Shown here piece by piece: positions 37,453 to 44,625 of a DNA stretch of 64,000 nt (position 1 is its first letter; every line of letters starts with the position of its first letter). Location of the stretch: positions 1,549,751 through 1,613,750 of the forward strand of contig NZ_JASNWE010000001.1 in assembly GCF_030283145.1 (NCBI RefSeq). The letters are read 5' to 3'. Made by a program: the position numbers and the translations under genes. A model generated the notes under the pieces. It saw nothing but the letters and a program-made list of their open reading frames with translations, was not told the origin of the DNA and did no database searches. The DNA comes from Actinomadura xylanilytica. Its GTDB lineage: Bacteria > Actinomycetota > Actinomycetes > Streptosporangiales > Streptosporangiaceae.

Positions 37453-38205
37453 TCATGCCGATCCCTCCCTCGCGCGCGACAGGCCGCGCTCCTGAGCGTA
37501 GTCCTCGAGCATGCCGCGCAACTGGCGGCGGCCCCGGTGCAGACGCGACATCACCGTGCCGATGGGCGTGCCCATGATCTCGGCGATCTCCTTGTACGCG
37601 AAGCCCTCGACGTCGGCGAGGTAGACCGCGATGCGGAACTCCTCGGGCAGGTCCTGCAAGGCCCGCTTGACGTCGGAGTCGGGAAGGTGTTCGAGCGCCT
37701 CGGCCTCGGCCGACTTGAGCCCGCTGGAGGTGTGCGACTCGGCCCGCGCGAGCTGCCAGTCCTCGATCTCCTCGGTGGCCGACTGCTGGGGCTGGCGCTG
37801 CTTCTTGCGGTAGGAGTTGATGAACGTGTTGGTCAGGATCCGGTACAGCCACGCCTTGAGGTTCGTGCCTTCCTTGAACTGGTGGAAGGAAGCGAACGCC
37901 TTGGCGAAGGTCTCCTGCACGAGATCTTCGGCATCGGCGGGATTGCGCGTCATGCGCAGCGCGGCCGAGTACAGCTGGTCCAAGAACGGGAGCACGTCGC
38001 GCTGGAACCGCTCCTGGCGCTGCTCCACGGTCTCCGTGGTGCCCGGTACCTGACCCACCCCCTTGGCTGTGGCGACGCCGGCGGCGTCGTACCCCACAGA
38101 CGATATCGGGCCGCGCTGCCTGATGACGCCGGTGGGGGCCGGTGCGCCTCCGGGCGGCGCCGTCAGCGGCCTTCCGCCACGGTGTTCGGCAACGGCTGTG
38201 GTCAT
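37453..38205 (-). CDS. sigR: Thiol-oxidative-stress sigma factor SigR/SigH
   Basis: A 250-residue ECF sigma factor. Region 2 ([40 protein letters not shown]) and region 4 ([39 protein letters not shown]) are nearly the same as in Streptomyces SigR. About 65 extra residues precede region 2; a GTG near [11 protein letters not shown] could give a shorter form, comparable to the two SigR isoforms known in Streptomyces. A perfect SigR-type promoter lies about 100 bases upstream, showing positive autoregulation. It controls thioredoxin and mycothiol genes in known systems. Confidence 0.95.
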   Translation of the reverse strand: MTTAVAEHRGGRPLTAPPGGAPAPTGVIRQRGPISSVGYDAAGVATAKGVGQVPGTTETVEQRQERFQRDVLPFLDQLYSAALRMTRNPADAEDLVQETFAKAFASFHQFKEGTNLKAWLYRILTNTFINSYRKKQRQPQQSATEEIEDWQLARAESHTSSGLKSAEAEALEHLPDSDVKRALQDLPEEFRIAVYLADVEGFAYKEIAEIMGTPIGTVMSRLHRGRRQLRGMLEDYAQERGLSRAREGSA

Positions 38206-38308
38206 CTGCCTGCACCTCCGCTGTACTGGTCTGTCTTTCCCCGTCCGCGGGCACCTCCGGGCTTTACCCCTGTCCTGGCGCCGCGCGTAAACGGTTGTGA
38301 GACGGTGC

Positions 38309-38334
38309 AACGCCGGGACCGGCCCGCCGATTCC
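38309..38334 (-). promoter_or_regulatory. SigR-dependent promoter of sigR
   Basis: Read on the minus strand this is GGAAT (38334-38330), exactly 18 bases, then GTT (38311-38309), the known Streptomyces SigR promoter consensus. It predicts a start point near 38302 and a leader of about 95 bases to the sigR ATG. Confidence 0.8.
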
Positions 38335-38475
38335 CTGACCGGGAGTGATGGGCGGACCGATTTCGGACGAGTTCCGTGCGGGTTCGGGACACCTCACCCC
38401 GACCTGTACGCAGGGTGATGACCGGGCCCTGGCGGGGAAGAAGTCCTCATACACGGCGAGAACAGGAGCAAACCG

Positions 38476-39375
38476 TTGCTACCGGTGCCGGCGCGACCTC
38501 CCGAACCCACCATCGCCAGCCTGCGCGACGCCCCAGGAGACGGGACGGGAGACGGCGATACCCTGGCGCTGTATTGGACGTTCTACTGGGCCGTGGCCGA
38601 GGCCCAGTTCGCCCGGTGGCTGCCCCGTAGACCCTCCCGCGTGCTGGACGTGTCCGGCGGGCAGGGGCACAGCGCCACCCAGGCCACCGCCGCCGGGCAT
38701 TCGGTGATCGAGGTCCTCGATCCGGGGCTCGGTCAGTCCGGCAAGGGCGGCGAGGCGGGCAAGGGCGGCGGGCCCGGCAGGATCCGCGGCGCCGGGAAGG
38801 CCCGCCAGGCCGGCGGCGTCCGCGCGGCCGGGATGATCCGGGAGGCGGGCGGCGGCCGTCCGGCCGGGCACGCCGCGCGGGTGATCGCCGACTCCGGCTC
38901 GCTGACCTTCCTGAACGACCAGTGCGTGGACGCGGTGGTGGCCGAGAACCGGGTGCTGTCCCGGCACCTGGTCACCGAGTCGACGGTCGCCGAGATCGCG
39001 CGGGTGCTGCGGCCCGGCGGCCGGGTGCTGCTGTCGGTCGACTCGCTCACGCTCGGGATGGCGCTGCTGGCCGAGCAGAACTGCTGGGCCCACCTGTCGG
39101 ACGTGCCGAGCGCCGAAGTCGTGCTGGTGCCCTGGCCGGACGGGACGATCACCCGCTGCTTCTGGGCCGACCAGCTCCGTGAGCTGCTCACCGAGGTCGG
39201 TCTCGAGGTCGAGTGGATCAGGCCGCGCACGGTCCTGTCGCCCTCGACGGTCGAGCACGTCCTCAAGACGTCCCCCCAGGCCATGCCGCGGCTGGTGCGC
39301 ACCGAGCTGAACGCCCCGCCGGGCGACGAGTCCCTCGGCATCCACCTGCTGGCCAGCGCCCGCCGCACCCCCTGA
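38476..39375 (+). CDS. Class I SAM-dependent methyltransferase with a Gly-rich insertion
   Basis: A 299-residue protein starting at TTG with AGGAG eight bases upstream. The SAM-binding motif [15 protein letters not shown] is near residue 56, and the later strand [15 protein letters not shown] is the methyltransferase post-motif. Between strand 2 and the following helix (about residues 86-136) is a low-complexity Gly/Lys/Ala/Arg stretch, replacing a loop that is normally a few residues. Substrate is unknown. The [20 protein letters not shown] segment is common in this fold. A 16-bp hairpin terminator lies immediately after. Confidence 0.8.
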   Translation: MLPVPARPPEPTIASLRDAPGDGTGDGDTLALYWTFYWAVAEAQFARWLPRRPSRVLDVSGGQGHSATQATAAGHSVIEVLDPGLGQSGKGGEAGKGGGPGRIRGAGKARQAGGVRAAGMIREAGGGRPAGHAARVIADSGSLTFLNDQCVDAVVAENRVLSRHLVTESTVAEIARVLRPGGRVLLSVDSLTLGMALLAEQNCWAHLSDVPSAEVVLVPWPDGTITRCFWADQLRELLTEVGLEVEWIRPRTVLSPSTVEHVLKTSPQAMPRLVRTELNAPPGDESLGIHLLASARRTP

Positions 39376-39379
39376 CCCG

Positions 39380-39417
39380 CCCACGCGGCGCGCGGTCCCA
39401 GCCGCGCGCCGCGTGGG
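39380..39417. terminator. Strong hairpin between convergent genes
   Basis: CCCACGCGGCGCGCGG-TCCCAG-CCGCGCGCCGCGTGGG: a perfect 16-bp stem with a 6-nt loop between the methyltransferase and the DksA-type gene, which converge here. Confidence 0.8.
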
Positions 39418-39441
39418 GGCTCGGGGCCCAGCGCGTGGGGC

Positions 39442-39774
39442 TCAGCGCGTGGGGCGGTCGTGCGCGGTCTGGCAGGCGACACAGCGGGCGGCGTCGGGAC
39501 GGGCTTCGAGGCGTCCTTCGGGGACCTGCTCGCCGCAGCCGAGGCAGCGGCCGTACCGGCCCTCGGCGAGCCTGGCCAGGGCCGCGTTCACGCCTCGGCG
39601 GTGCCGTTCGAGCGAGTCGAGCGCGGCCTCCACGCGGTCGCTGTCGGAGAGGCCCGCGCCGGCGTCGGCGGCGGAGTTCTCCCGTTCGGGGCGCTCGTCG
39701 CCGAGGATCGCGATCGACCGCTCCAGGTCGGCGAGCATGGACTCGAGGCGGGCACGGGCGGCGGCGCTGTCCAC
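39442..39774 (-). CDS. DksA/TraR-type C4 zinc-finger protein
   Basis: A 110-residue protein: a helical coiled-coil hairpin (about 1-65) with an acidic turn (GLSDSDRVEAALDSLE), then a four-cysteine finger CLGCGEQVPEGRLEARPDA with CVAC. This is the TraR/DksA layout; such proteins enter the secondary channel of RNA polymerase. Unlike E. coli DksA, the acidic tip does not show the classical DxxDxA. A role in transcription is likely; ppGpp response is not shown. Confidence 0.85.
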   Translation of the reverse strand: MDSAAARARLESMLADLERSIAILGDERPERENSAADAGAGLSDSDRVEAALDSLERHRRGVNAALARLAEGRYGRCLGCGEQVPEGRLEARPDAARCVACQTAHDRPTR

Positions 39775-39854
39775 GGTGCTCCGATCTCCTCCCGGCGGGG
39801 TCCCGGGCGGGGGGGTGGGCCGCCTCCGGTCGCCCCGGGGGGGCGCGGCGGCGG

Positions 39855-40652
39855 TCAGAACAGGGTGTCGGAAGGGCTGCCAGAACTGTTCCCGTTCGTA
39901 GAGGGTTCAATGAGTTCCGGTCCGTTGTTCTTGACATTGTTGACGGCCTTCGACACCGGGAACGCCTCCATCGTCCCGGCCATCGCGGGCACCAGCAGCT
40001 CACGGACCCCGGCGGCCTCGGTCAGGCCCGGGTCGAGCCAGGCGTCCCAGCGGTCGGGCTCGACGACCATCGGCATCCGGTCGTGGATGCGGCCGACGTC
40101 GTCGGGGGCGTCGGTGGTGATCACCGTGGCGGTCCAGACCCACTCACCCTCGGGCGATTTCCAGAGCTCGTAGAGGCCGGCCATGGCCATCACGCCGCCG
40201 TGCTTGGGACGGATGTAGAACGGCTGCTTCTGCGGCTTCTTGGCCTTCTTCTGCGGCTGGGCGGGGTCGAGCGCGGCTCCGGGCCCCTGGTCCTGGAGGG
40301 TGTACCACTCGAAGTAGCCGTCGGCGGGCAGCAGGCAGCGGCGCTGGGCGAACGCGCGGCGGAAGGCGGGCTTCTCGTCCACCGTCTCGGCCCGCGCGTT
40401 GATCATCCGGGCGCCGACGGATAGGTCCTTGGCCCACGACGGGACCAGCCCCCACCGCACCGTCCGGAGCTGGCGGACCGGGGCCTCCTCCTCCGGGGCG
40501 TCCTTGGGGCGCCGGACCAGCACGGCCGGGACGTCCTTGGTCGGGGCGACGTTGTAGTCCGGCTGGAGATCCCCCTCGACCGCGTCGACCTGGACCTGGA
40601 ACTGGTCCAGGAGTTCCTGACGCGCACGCGCTGTGGCATATCGACCGCACAT
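39855..40652 (-). CDS. SRAP-family (HMCES/YedK) abasic-site protein
   Basis: A 265-residue SOS-response-associated peptidase-fold protein. After Met removal the N-terminal Cys2 (MCGRYATA) would crosslink abasic sites in single-stranded DNA. Conserved motifs are NVAPTKDVPAVL, WGLVPSWAKD, MINARAET (Asn and Glu), PADGYFEW and the active histidine in IHDRMP. A Lys/Pro/Gln-rich loop (about 132-148) is inserted after FEWYTLQDQ. Start ATG 40652. No LexA-like box was noticed in front of it. Confidence 0.9.
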   Translation of the reverse strand: MCGRYATARARQELLDQFQVQVDAVEGDLQPDYNVAPTKDVPAVLVRRPKDAPEEEAPVRQLRTVRWGLVPSWAKDLSVGARMINARAETVDEKPAFRRAFAQRRCLLPADGYFEWYTLQDQGPGAALDPAQPQKKAKKPQKQPFYIRPKHGGVMAMAGLYELWKSPEGEWVWTATVITTDAPDDVGRIHDRMPMVVEPDRWDAWLDPGLTEAAGVRELLVPAMAGTMEAFPVSKAVNNVKNNGPELIEPSTNGNSSGSPSDTLF

Positions 40653-40797
40653 GCCCCCATCCTGCCCCGTGCCTCCGACGGTACGGACGGACGGAGCCGA
40701 CGGCGCGGTACGGAGCAGAGCGGGCGAAGCGGGGCGTCCAGGCAGTTTTCCGGACTGCCGCCCGGCGTGCCGGTGCTTGATGTCCGGCGTGCTGGGC

Positions 40798-41562
40798 ATG
40801 TACGCGAGCATGCGACCCATCACGACTCTGGCCCGCCCGTTCGTGGCGGCTCCGTACATCATCACCGGCCTGGAGACGCTCCGCGATCCCACGCCGCGCG
40901 CCGAGCAGGTCGCGCCCACGCTCAAGCCGATCGTCGACCGGCTCGACTGGCTGCCCACCAAGGATCCGGAGACCCTCGTGCGGATCGAGGGCGCGCTCAG
41001 CCTGGGGACCGGCGCGCTGCTGATGGCCGGCAAGTTCCGGAGGCTGACCACGCTGCTGCTCGCCGCGCAGCTCGTGCCCGCGCTCGCGACCGAGCACCGG
41101 TACTGGACCGAGGACGACCCCGAGCGCCGCAACAGCGAGCGCTCGCACCTGCTCAAGAACGCCGGCCTGTTCGGCGCACTGCTCATGGTGGCCACCGAGC
41201 CGCGCCACGTGTCCCGCCGCGCGCCGCGTGCCGCCGACCTCCGGCGGCAGACCCGCGAGGTCCGGATCAGGGCCGGCGCGGAGACCAAGGCACTGCGCCG
41301 GGAGACCGCCGCGGAGATCAGGAACGCCCGCCGGGAGGCGGCCCGCCAAGTGCGCGACGTCCGCCGCGAGGGGAGCCGCAGGGCGGCCCTGGGCACGGCC
41401 AAGGCGTCCAAGGGGGCGGCCAAGGTGTCGATGGGGGCGGCGAAGGCCGGGCAGAGTGCGGGGAAGGGCGCGGCGAAGGCCGGAAAGGGCGCGACCAAGG
41501 CCGCCAGGGCGGTCCGGACCTCCAAGGCCGGAAAGGCCGCGCGCTCGTCCTTCGGACGTTGA
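40798..41562 (+). CDS. DoxX-like membrane protein with a basic H1-like tail
   Basis: About 254 residues. The first half has the DoxX-like pattern RPITTLARPFVAAPYIITGL, the segment EGALSLGTGALLMAGK and two or three further helices, so it is polytopic. From about residue 140 the chain becomes a highly charged helix (RRQTREVRIRAGAETKALR) and then a tail of Lys/Ala/Gly repeats (GAAKAGQSAGKGAAKAGKG) resembling histone H1 or HupB tails. That tail is unusual in DoxX proteins and could bind DNA or acidic polymers at the membrane. Starts at 40780, 40798 and 40810 are all possible; no clear ribosome site decides. Confidence 0.65.
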   Translation: MYASMRPITTLARPFVAAPYIITGLETLRDPTPRAEQVAPTLKPIVDRLDWLPTKDPETLVRIEGALSLGTGALLMAGKFRRLTTLLLAAQLVPALATEHRYWTEDDPERRNSERSHLLKNAGLFGALLMVATEPRHVSRRAPRAADLRRQTREVRIRAGAETKALRRETAAEIRNARREAARQVRDVRREGSRRAALGTAKASKGAAKVSMGAAKAGQSAGKGAAKAGKGATKAARAVRTSKAGKAARSSFGR

Positions 41563-41834
41563 GCGGGCCCACTTTCCGAAGGGAGCCTTGAAAGAGGCTC
41601 AGAGCGCCGTTGAGCCGCGCACCGGTCCGGCCCCGTGCTGCCTGCTGACCGCCCGTTCCATCTGGGACGCCCCCAGAGGACGGCCGCCGGGCCTTCGATG
41701 CGCCTCTCCATGAGCGCGAGCCGCACAGGGCCGAACAGCGCCTGACGGCCGGGCCAAAGGACGCCCTCACCGGCGTGTCCCCGTCATCGAGGCGCGCCAT
41801 GGACGAGCGCGCAGCCGACACACAAGCGAGCGCC

Positions 41835-41954
41835 GCGTGCGCGGGTGAGGCATGCCCAGGTGACGCGTGCGCGGGTGAGGCATGCGCGGGTGAGGCATGC
41901 GCGGGTGAGGCATGCGCGGGTGACGCCCACGCGAGCGCCGCGTGCGCGGGTGTC
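41835..41954. repeat. 15-bp minisatellite
   Basis: Six consecutive 15-bp units of GCATGCGCGGGTGAG (41835-41924, variants at few positions), then two degenerate units to 41954. The period keeps all frames open, so both strands show pentapeptide-repeat readings (CAGEA on plus, HASPA on minus) with no ribosome site or family support. It may bind a protein, form hairpins (GCATGC is self-complementary) or vary in copy number. Confidence 0.85.
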
Positions 41955-42314
41955 GGCGACACGCCAAGCGGTCCGGCGGTGCACAGCGCTGGGCGGTGCG
42001 GGCGGTCCGGGTGGGCGGTTGTGCGCTACGCCCTCTGGACACAGCTAAACCGCGCTGCGGGGAGGGCGGCCGGATCTGGCCGCATGGGGCATCCAGACCA
42101 CTCATCGGCTCGACGTATTCCTGATCTTTAACCGGCACGACTCCGCGCATTCATGGGGGCAAACAGCCGCGACGTCCCCCAGATCTCCAATTACGCATGT
42201 TCCTCGATTTCCAGGAGATAGCCCAGCACGACATGCGCACTATGCACCTTTCGCCGTTTTAATCCGACCTGGCGAGCGTCAAGAACGGCTCGAATCGCCA
42301 CTCCGAGACGACGT

Positions 42315-42343
42315 TTGCTGCGGCCAGTAATAGCTGTTATACG
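42315..42343 (+). promoter_or_regulatory. Sigma-70-type promoter of the peptide cassette
   Basis: TTGCTG (42315-42320), a 17-base spacer, and TATACG (42338-42343). This is one of the best -35/-10 pairs in the window. It predicts transcription from about 42350 and an 80-base leader to the first peptide gene. Confidence 0.6.
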
Positions 42344-42429
42344 TAGTGATACCCAGCTCCGCCAGGGGCTAGAGGGGACACCCGGTGCCCGTATCGGGAT
42401 CCCGGGCGTGACAACAAGGAAAGGGAATC

Positions 42430-42714
42430 ATGAAGTCCTTCAGCTACGCGGAACTCGACCTGCTGGCCGGCGAGGTCCTGCCGGAGCGCGCCGTCCTGTC
42501 CACCGTGATGGCGGGCGTCCCCGGCGACTCCTACAACAACAACAACGCCGGCGGCTCCGGCCACGACGGTGGCGGCTCCACCATCGTCTCCAACGCCTGC
42601 CAGAGCAACATCAGCCGTCCCGACAGCGGGCTGCTCCAGCTCGTGGGCCTGCACGCGCAGAACGACGCTTCGTCGTTCACCTGCGTGCCGGGCACCGCCG
42701 TTTCGGGCCACTGA
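42430..42714 (+). CDS. RiPP-like precursor peptide 1
   Basis: A 94-residue peptide. A leader-like block (residues 4-24) contains AELDLLAGE and LPERAVLS. A flexible Asn/Gly/Ser stretch follows (YNNNNAGGSGHDGGGS, 35-50), then a C-terminal part with exactly two cysteines, Cys57 (NACQS) and Cys85 (FTCVP), separated by 27 residues with SGLL between. The second peptide shares the leader block and both cysteine contexts. Start ATG follows AAGGAAAGGG. It lies directly behind a good promoter and is closed by its own hairpin terminator, the usual arrangement for an abundant precursor. No homologue is recognised; a disulfide-bonded or otherwise modified secreted peptide is inferred. Confidence 0.75.
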   Translation: MKSFSYAELDLLAGEVLPERAVLSTVMAGVPGDSYNNNNAGGSGHDGGGSTIVSNACQSNISRPDSGLLQLVGLHAQNDASSFTCVPGTAVSGH

Positions 42715-42754
42715 TCCACGGTCTGTAACGAGCGGAAGCTCACATCGGCATAGA

Positions 42755-42794
42755 GAAGGGCTGGCGTTCATCCGCCAGCCCTTCGCCCGGTTTT
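42755..42794 (+). terminator. Terminator between the two precursor genes
   Basis: GAAGGGCTGGCG-TTCATC-CGCCAGCCCTTC is a perfect 12-bp stem, with TTTT shortly after (42791-42794). It should stop most transcripts after precursor 1 and let a fraction read into precursor 2 and the protease gene. Confidence 0.75.
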
Positions 42795-42861
42795 CGGTCC
42801 CCTTACCAGCCCCGCGACCGAGGACCATTCGGAAGGCGTTCTCGAACGACACGGAAGAACA

Positions 42862-43110
42862 ATGGGCGCTCACAACAAAGAGACTTTCAGTTTCGCAGAG
42901 CTCGACCTGCTCGCCGGCGAAATCCTGCCCGAGCGGGTCCTGCTGTCGCTGGCCGGCCCGCCGACCGGTGACGGCCATCGGACCGAGGTGTTCTACGCGT
43001 GCCAGTCGACGTATTACGCGGGCACCTCCGGCCTGCTCGGAACCGGCCTGCTCGCGGAGGGCGCCAAGACCACGATGACCTGCGTACCCGCCGTGACCAA
43101 CAGCTATTGA
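42862..43110 (+). CDS. RiPP-like precursor peptide 2
   Basis: An 82-residue paralogue of precursor 1. Residues 9-29 carry FSFAELDLLAGE and ILPERVLLS. Cys47 (YACQS) and Cys74 (MTCVP) are separated by 26 residues with TSGLLGTGLLAEG between. It lacks the Asn/Gly linker. GGAAG lies a few bases before the ATG. The conservation of leader and cysteine contexts with a changed middle is what is expected of precursors processed by one enzyme. It is followed 70 bases later by the M50 protease gene. Function and final structure are unknown. Confidence 0.75.
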   Translation: MGAHNKETFSFAELDLLAGEILPERVLLSLAGPPTGDGHRTEVFYACQSTYYAGTSGLLGTGLLAEGAKTTMTCVPAVTNSY

Positions 43111-43180
43111 CCATGGCGCCGCCGGTCCCGCGCGAGATCCGGCACTTCCCCATGAATTCCACGAATTCCCGGAGAGTTCC

Positions 43181-44524
43181 ATGAGCACGCCAGCAACGTC
43201 GACCATCGACGATGCCGAGCCCTGCACGCTCCCCACGCTGACCGAGGGGGCCGAGCTGGTCGGCGAATTCAAGGGCTCCGGCTACCGCGAACCGCCGCAG
43301 CTCGTCAGCCTGCCCAACCGGCAGCTCGTCCGGCTCCCGCCGCTGCTGTTCCAGGTCGTCAAGGCGCTGCACGACCACCGCCACCTGGCCGGGACCATCG
43401 ATCCCCGCATCGCGCTGGACGCGGTGGCCACCGAGGTGAGCCGCGCGGCGGGCGCGCGGATCTCCGGCGAGCAGGTCCTGTTCCTCGTCGACCGCAAGCT
43501 GGCCCCGCTCGGAGTCACCACCTACAGCAACGGGGCCCGCCCGCAGCTGGTCAAGCCCGACACCTTCCTCGGGCTGCGGTTCAAGCTGGCGGTGTTCCCC
43601 GAGTCCGCGACCTGGATCCTGGCCGGGCTGTTCTCCTGGCTGTTCACGCCGGTGGCGATGATCTTCGCGTTCGCCGCCGTCTTCCTCAGCGAGGTCTGGG
43701 TGCTCGGCACCCAGTCGGTGGGCGACGCGCTGCACAGGGCGATCCTGGCGCCGGAGAGCATCCTGATGGTGCTGGGCCTGGCGATCGCCTCGTGCGTCTT
43801 CCACGAGATCGGCCACGCCGCCGCCTGCCGCTACAGCGGCGTCCGCCCGGGGGTGATGGGCTGCGGCATCTACCTGGTGTGGCCGGCCTTCTACACCGAC
43901 ATCACCGAGTCGTACCGGCTGGGGCGCGGCGGGCGCATCCGCACCGACCTGGGCGGCGTCTACTTCAACGGGATCTTCCTCGTCGGGCTGACCCTGGTGT
44001 ACCTCCAGACCGGGTTCCAGCCGCTGCTGCTGGTCATCCTGACGGTCAACTTCGAGATCATCCAGCAGCTGCTGCCCACGCTGCGGTTCGACGGGTACTA
44101 CATCATCTCCGACCTGGTCGGCATCCCCGACCTGTTCAAGTACATCAAGCCGATCCTGCGGCGGACGCTGCTGCGGCGCGCCGCCGACGAGCGGCTCAAG
44201 GCGCTGAAGCGGTGGCCGCAGATGATCGTCACGCTGTGGGTGCTGACCGTCATCCCGGCGCTGGCCTTCCAGTTGACGCTGATCGCGGTGCGGGTCCCCG
44301 AGCTGGTGGTGAGCGACTGGCGGATGATCGAGGGACTGGGCCGGGCCGCCGCGGCCGGGGCCGGCCCGCTCCAACTGATCACGGCCGGGTTGCAGATCCT
44401 GCTGCTGATCCTGCCGCTGCTCGGGCTGGCACTGCTCGCCTACCGGCTGGTGCGGTGGCTGGTGGTGAAGGCCGTCCGGTACGTGCAGGGGCCCGCTCCC
44501 GAACCGGCCCTGCCAGGGGCCTAG
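43181..44524 (+). CDS. M50-family intramembrane metalloprotease with RRE-like N-terminus
   Basis: A 447-residue polytopic protein. Residues about 25-115 look like a PqqD/RRE-type winged helix (QLVRLPPLLFQVVKAL, AVATEVSRAAGARISGEQVL, FLVDRKLAPLG). About eight membrane helices follow. The zinc motif is HEIGH (208-212) in SCVFHEIGHAAACRYSG, and the third ligand is probably Asp304 in LRFDGYY. It belongs with the putative peptide zinc metalloproteases seen in RiPP clusters such as daptides. It most likely recognises the shared leader of the two upstream peptides and cleaves, and perhaps releases, them. Start ATG follows GGAGAG; a strong terminator closes the cassette. Confidence 0.8.
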   Translation: MSTPATSTIDDAEPCTLPTLTEGAELVGEFKGSGYREPPQLVSLPNRQLVRLPPLLFQVVKALHDHRHLAGTIDPRIALDAVATEVSRAAGARISGEQVLFLVDRKLAPLGVTTYSNGARPQLVKPDTFLGLRFKLAVFPESATWILAGLFSWLFTPVAMIFAFAAVFLSEVWVLGTQSVGDALHRAILAPESILMVLGLAIASCVFHEIGHAAACRYSGVRPGVMGCGIYLVWPAFYTDITESYRLGRGGRIRTDLGGVYFNGIFLVGLTLVYLQTGFQPLLLVILTVNFEIIQQLLPTLRFDGYYIISDLVGIPDLFKYIKPILRRTLLRRAADERLKALKRWPQMIVTLWVLTVIPALAFQLTLIAVRVPELVVSDWRMIEGLGRAAAAGAGPLQLITAGLQILLLILPLLGLALLAYRLVRWLVVKAVRYVQGPAPEPALPGA

Positions 44525-44563
44525 CGGGTCAGGTCGCGTCCAGCGGGCGCGCGTGGACACGGC

Positions 44564-44607
44564 GGTGCGGCGGGGTTCCGGGTTCTCGGAGCCCCGCCGC
44601 ACCTTTT
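44564..44607 (+). terminator. Terminator closing the peptide cassette
   Basis: GGTGCGGCGGGG (44564-44575) pairs with CCCCGCCGCACC (44592-44603); the stem continues inward through a T-G wobble and TCCG/CGGA to a GGTTCT loop, about 17 pairs in all, followed by TTTT. It separates the cassette from the convergent cyd operon. Confidence 0.85.
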
Positions 44608-44625
44608 CATGGTCGGTCCCGCCGG

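Larger units (their letters stand above)
41563..42429. other. Long gene-free region before the peptide cassette
   Basis: About 870 bases with no gene I can support. It contains a weak hairpin GAGCC...GGCTC just past the DoxX-like gene, the minisatellite at 41835-41954, then a clearly more AT-rich stretch (about 42100-42360) that includes the cassette promoter. The AT-rich part stands out in this GC-rich window and may be regulatory or of foreign origin. Confidence 0.6.

Noticed and set aside
37370..37456. A 28-residue ORF overlapping the sigR stop (ATGA)
   Set aside because: The Arg/Glu-rich peptide has no ribosome site, and the DNA resembles a small GCTCGCTCCGCTC repeat.
41835..41954. CRISPR array
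   Set aside because: Units are contiguous 15-bp copies with no spacers, and no cas genes are present.
41775..42131. A 118-residue protein with CAGEA pentapeptide repeats
   Set aside because: The repeats come from a 15-bp minisatellite that keeps every frame open; no ribosome site, family or conserved non-repeat part supports translation.
42430..43110. Lanthipeptide, sactipeptide or lasso peptide assignment for the small peptides
   Set aside because: No LanM/LanB, radical SAM, or asparagine-synthetase-like and transglutaminase-like genes are nearby, and the leader does not match those I know.
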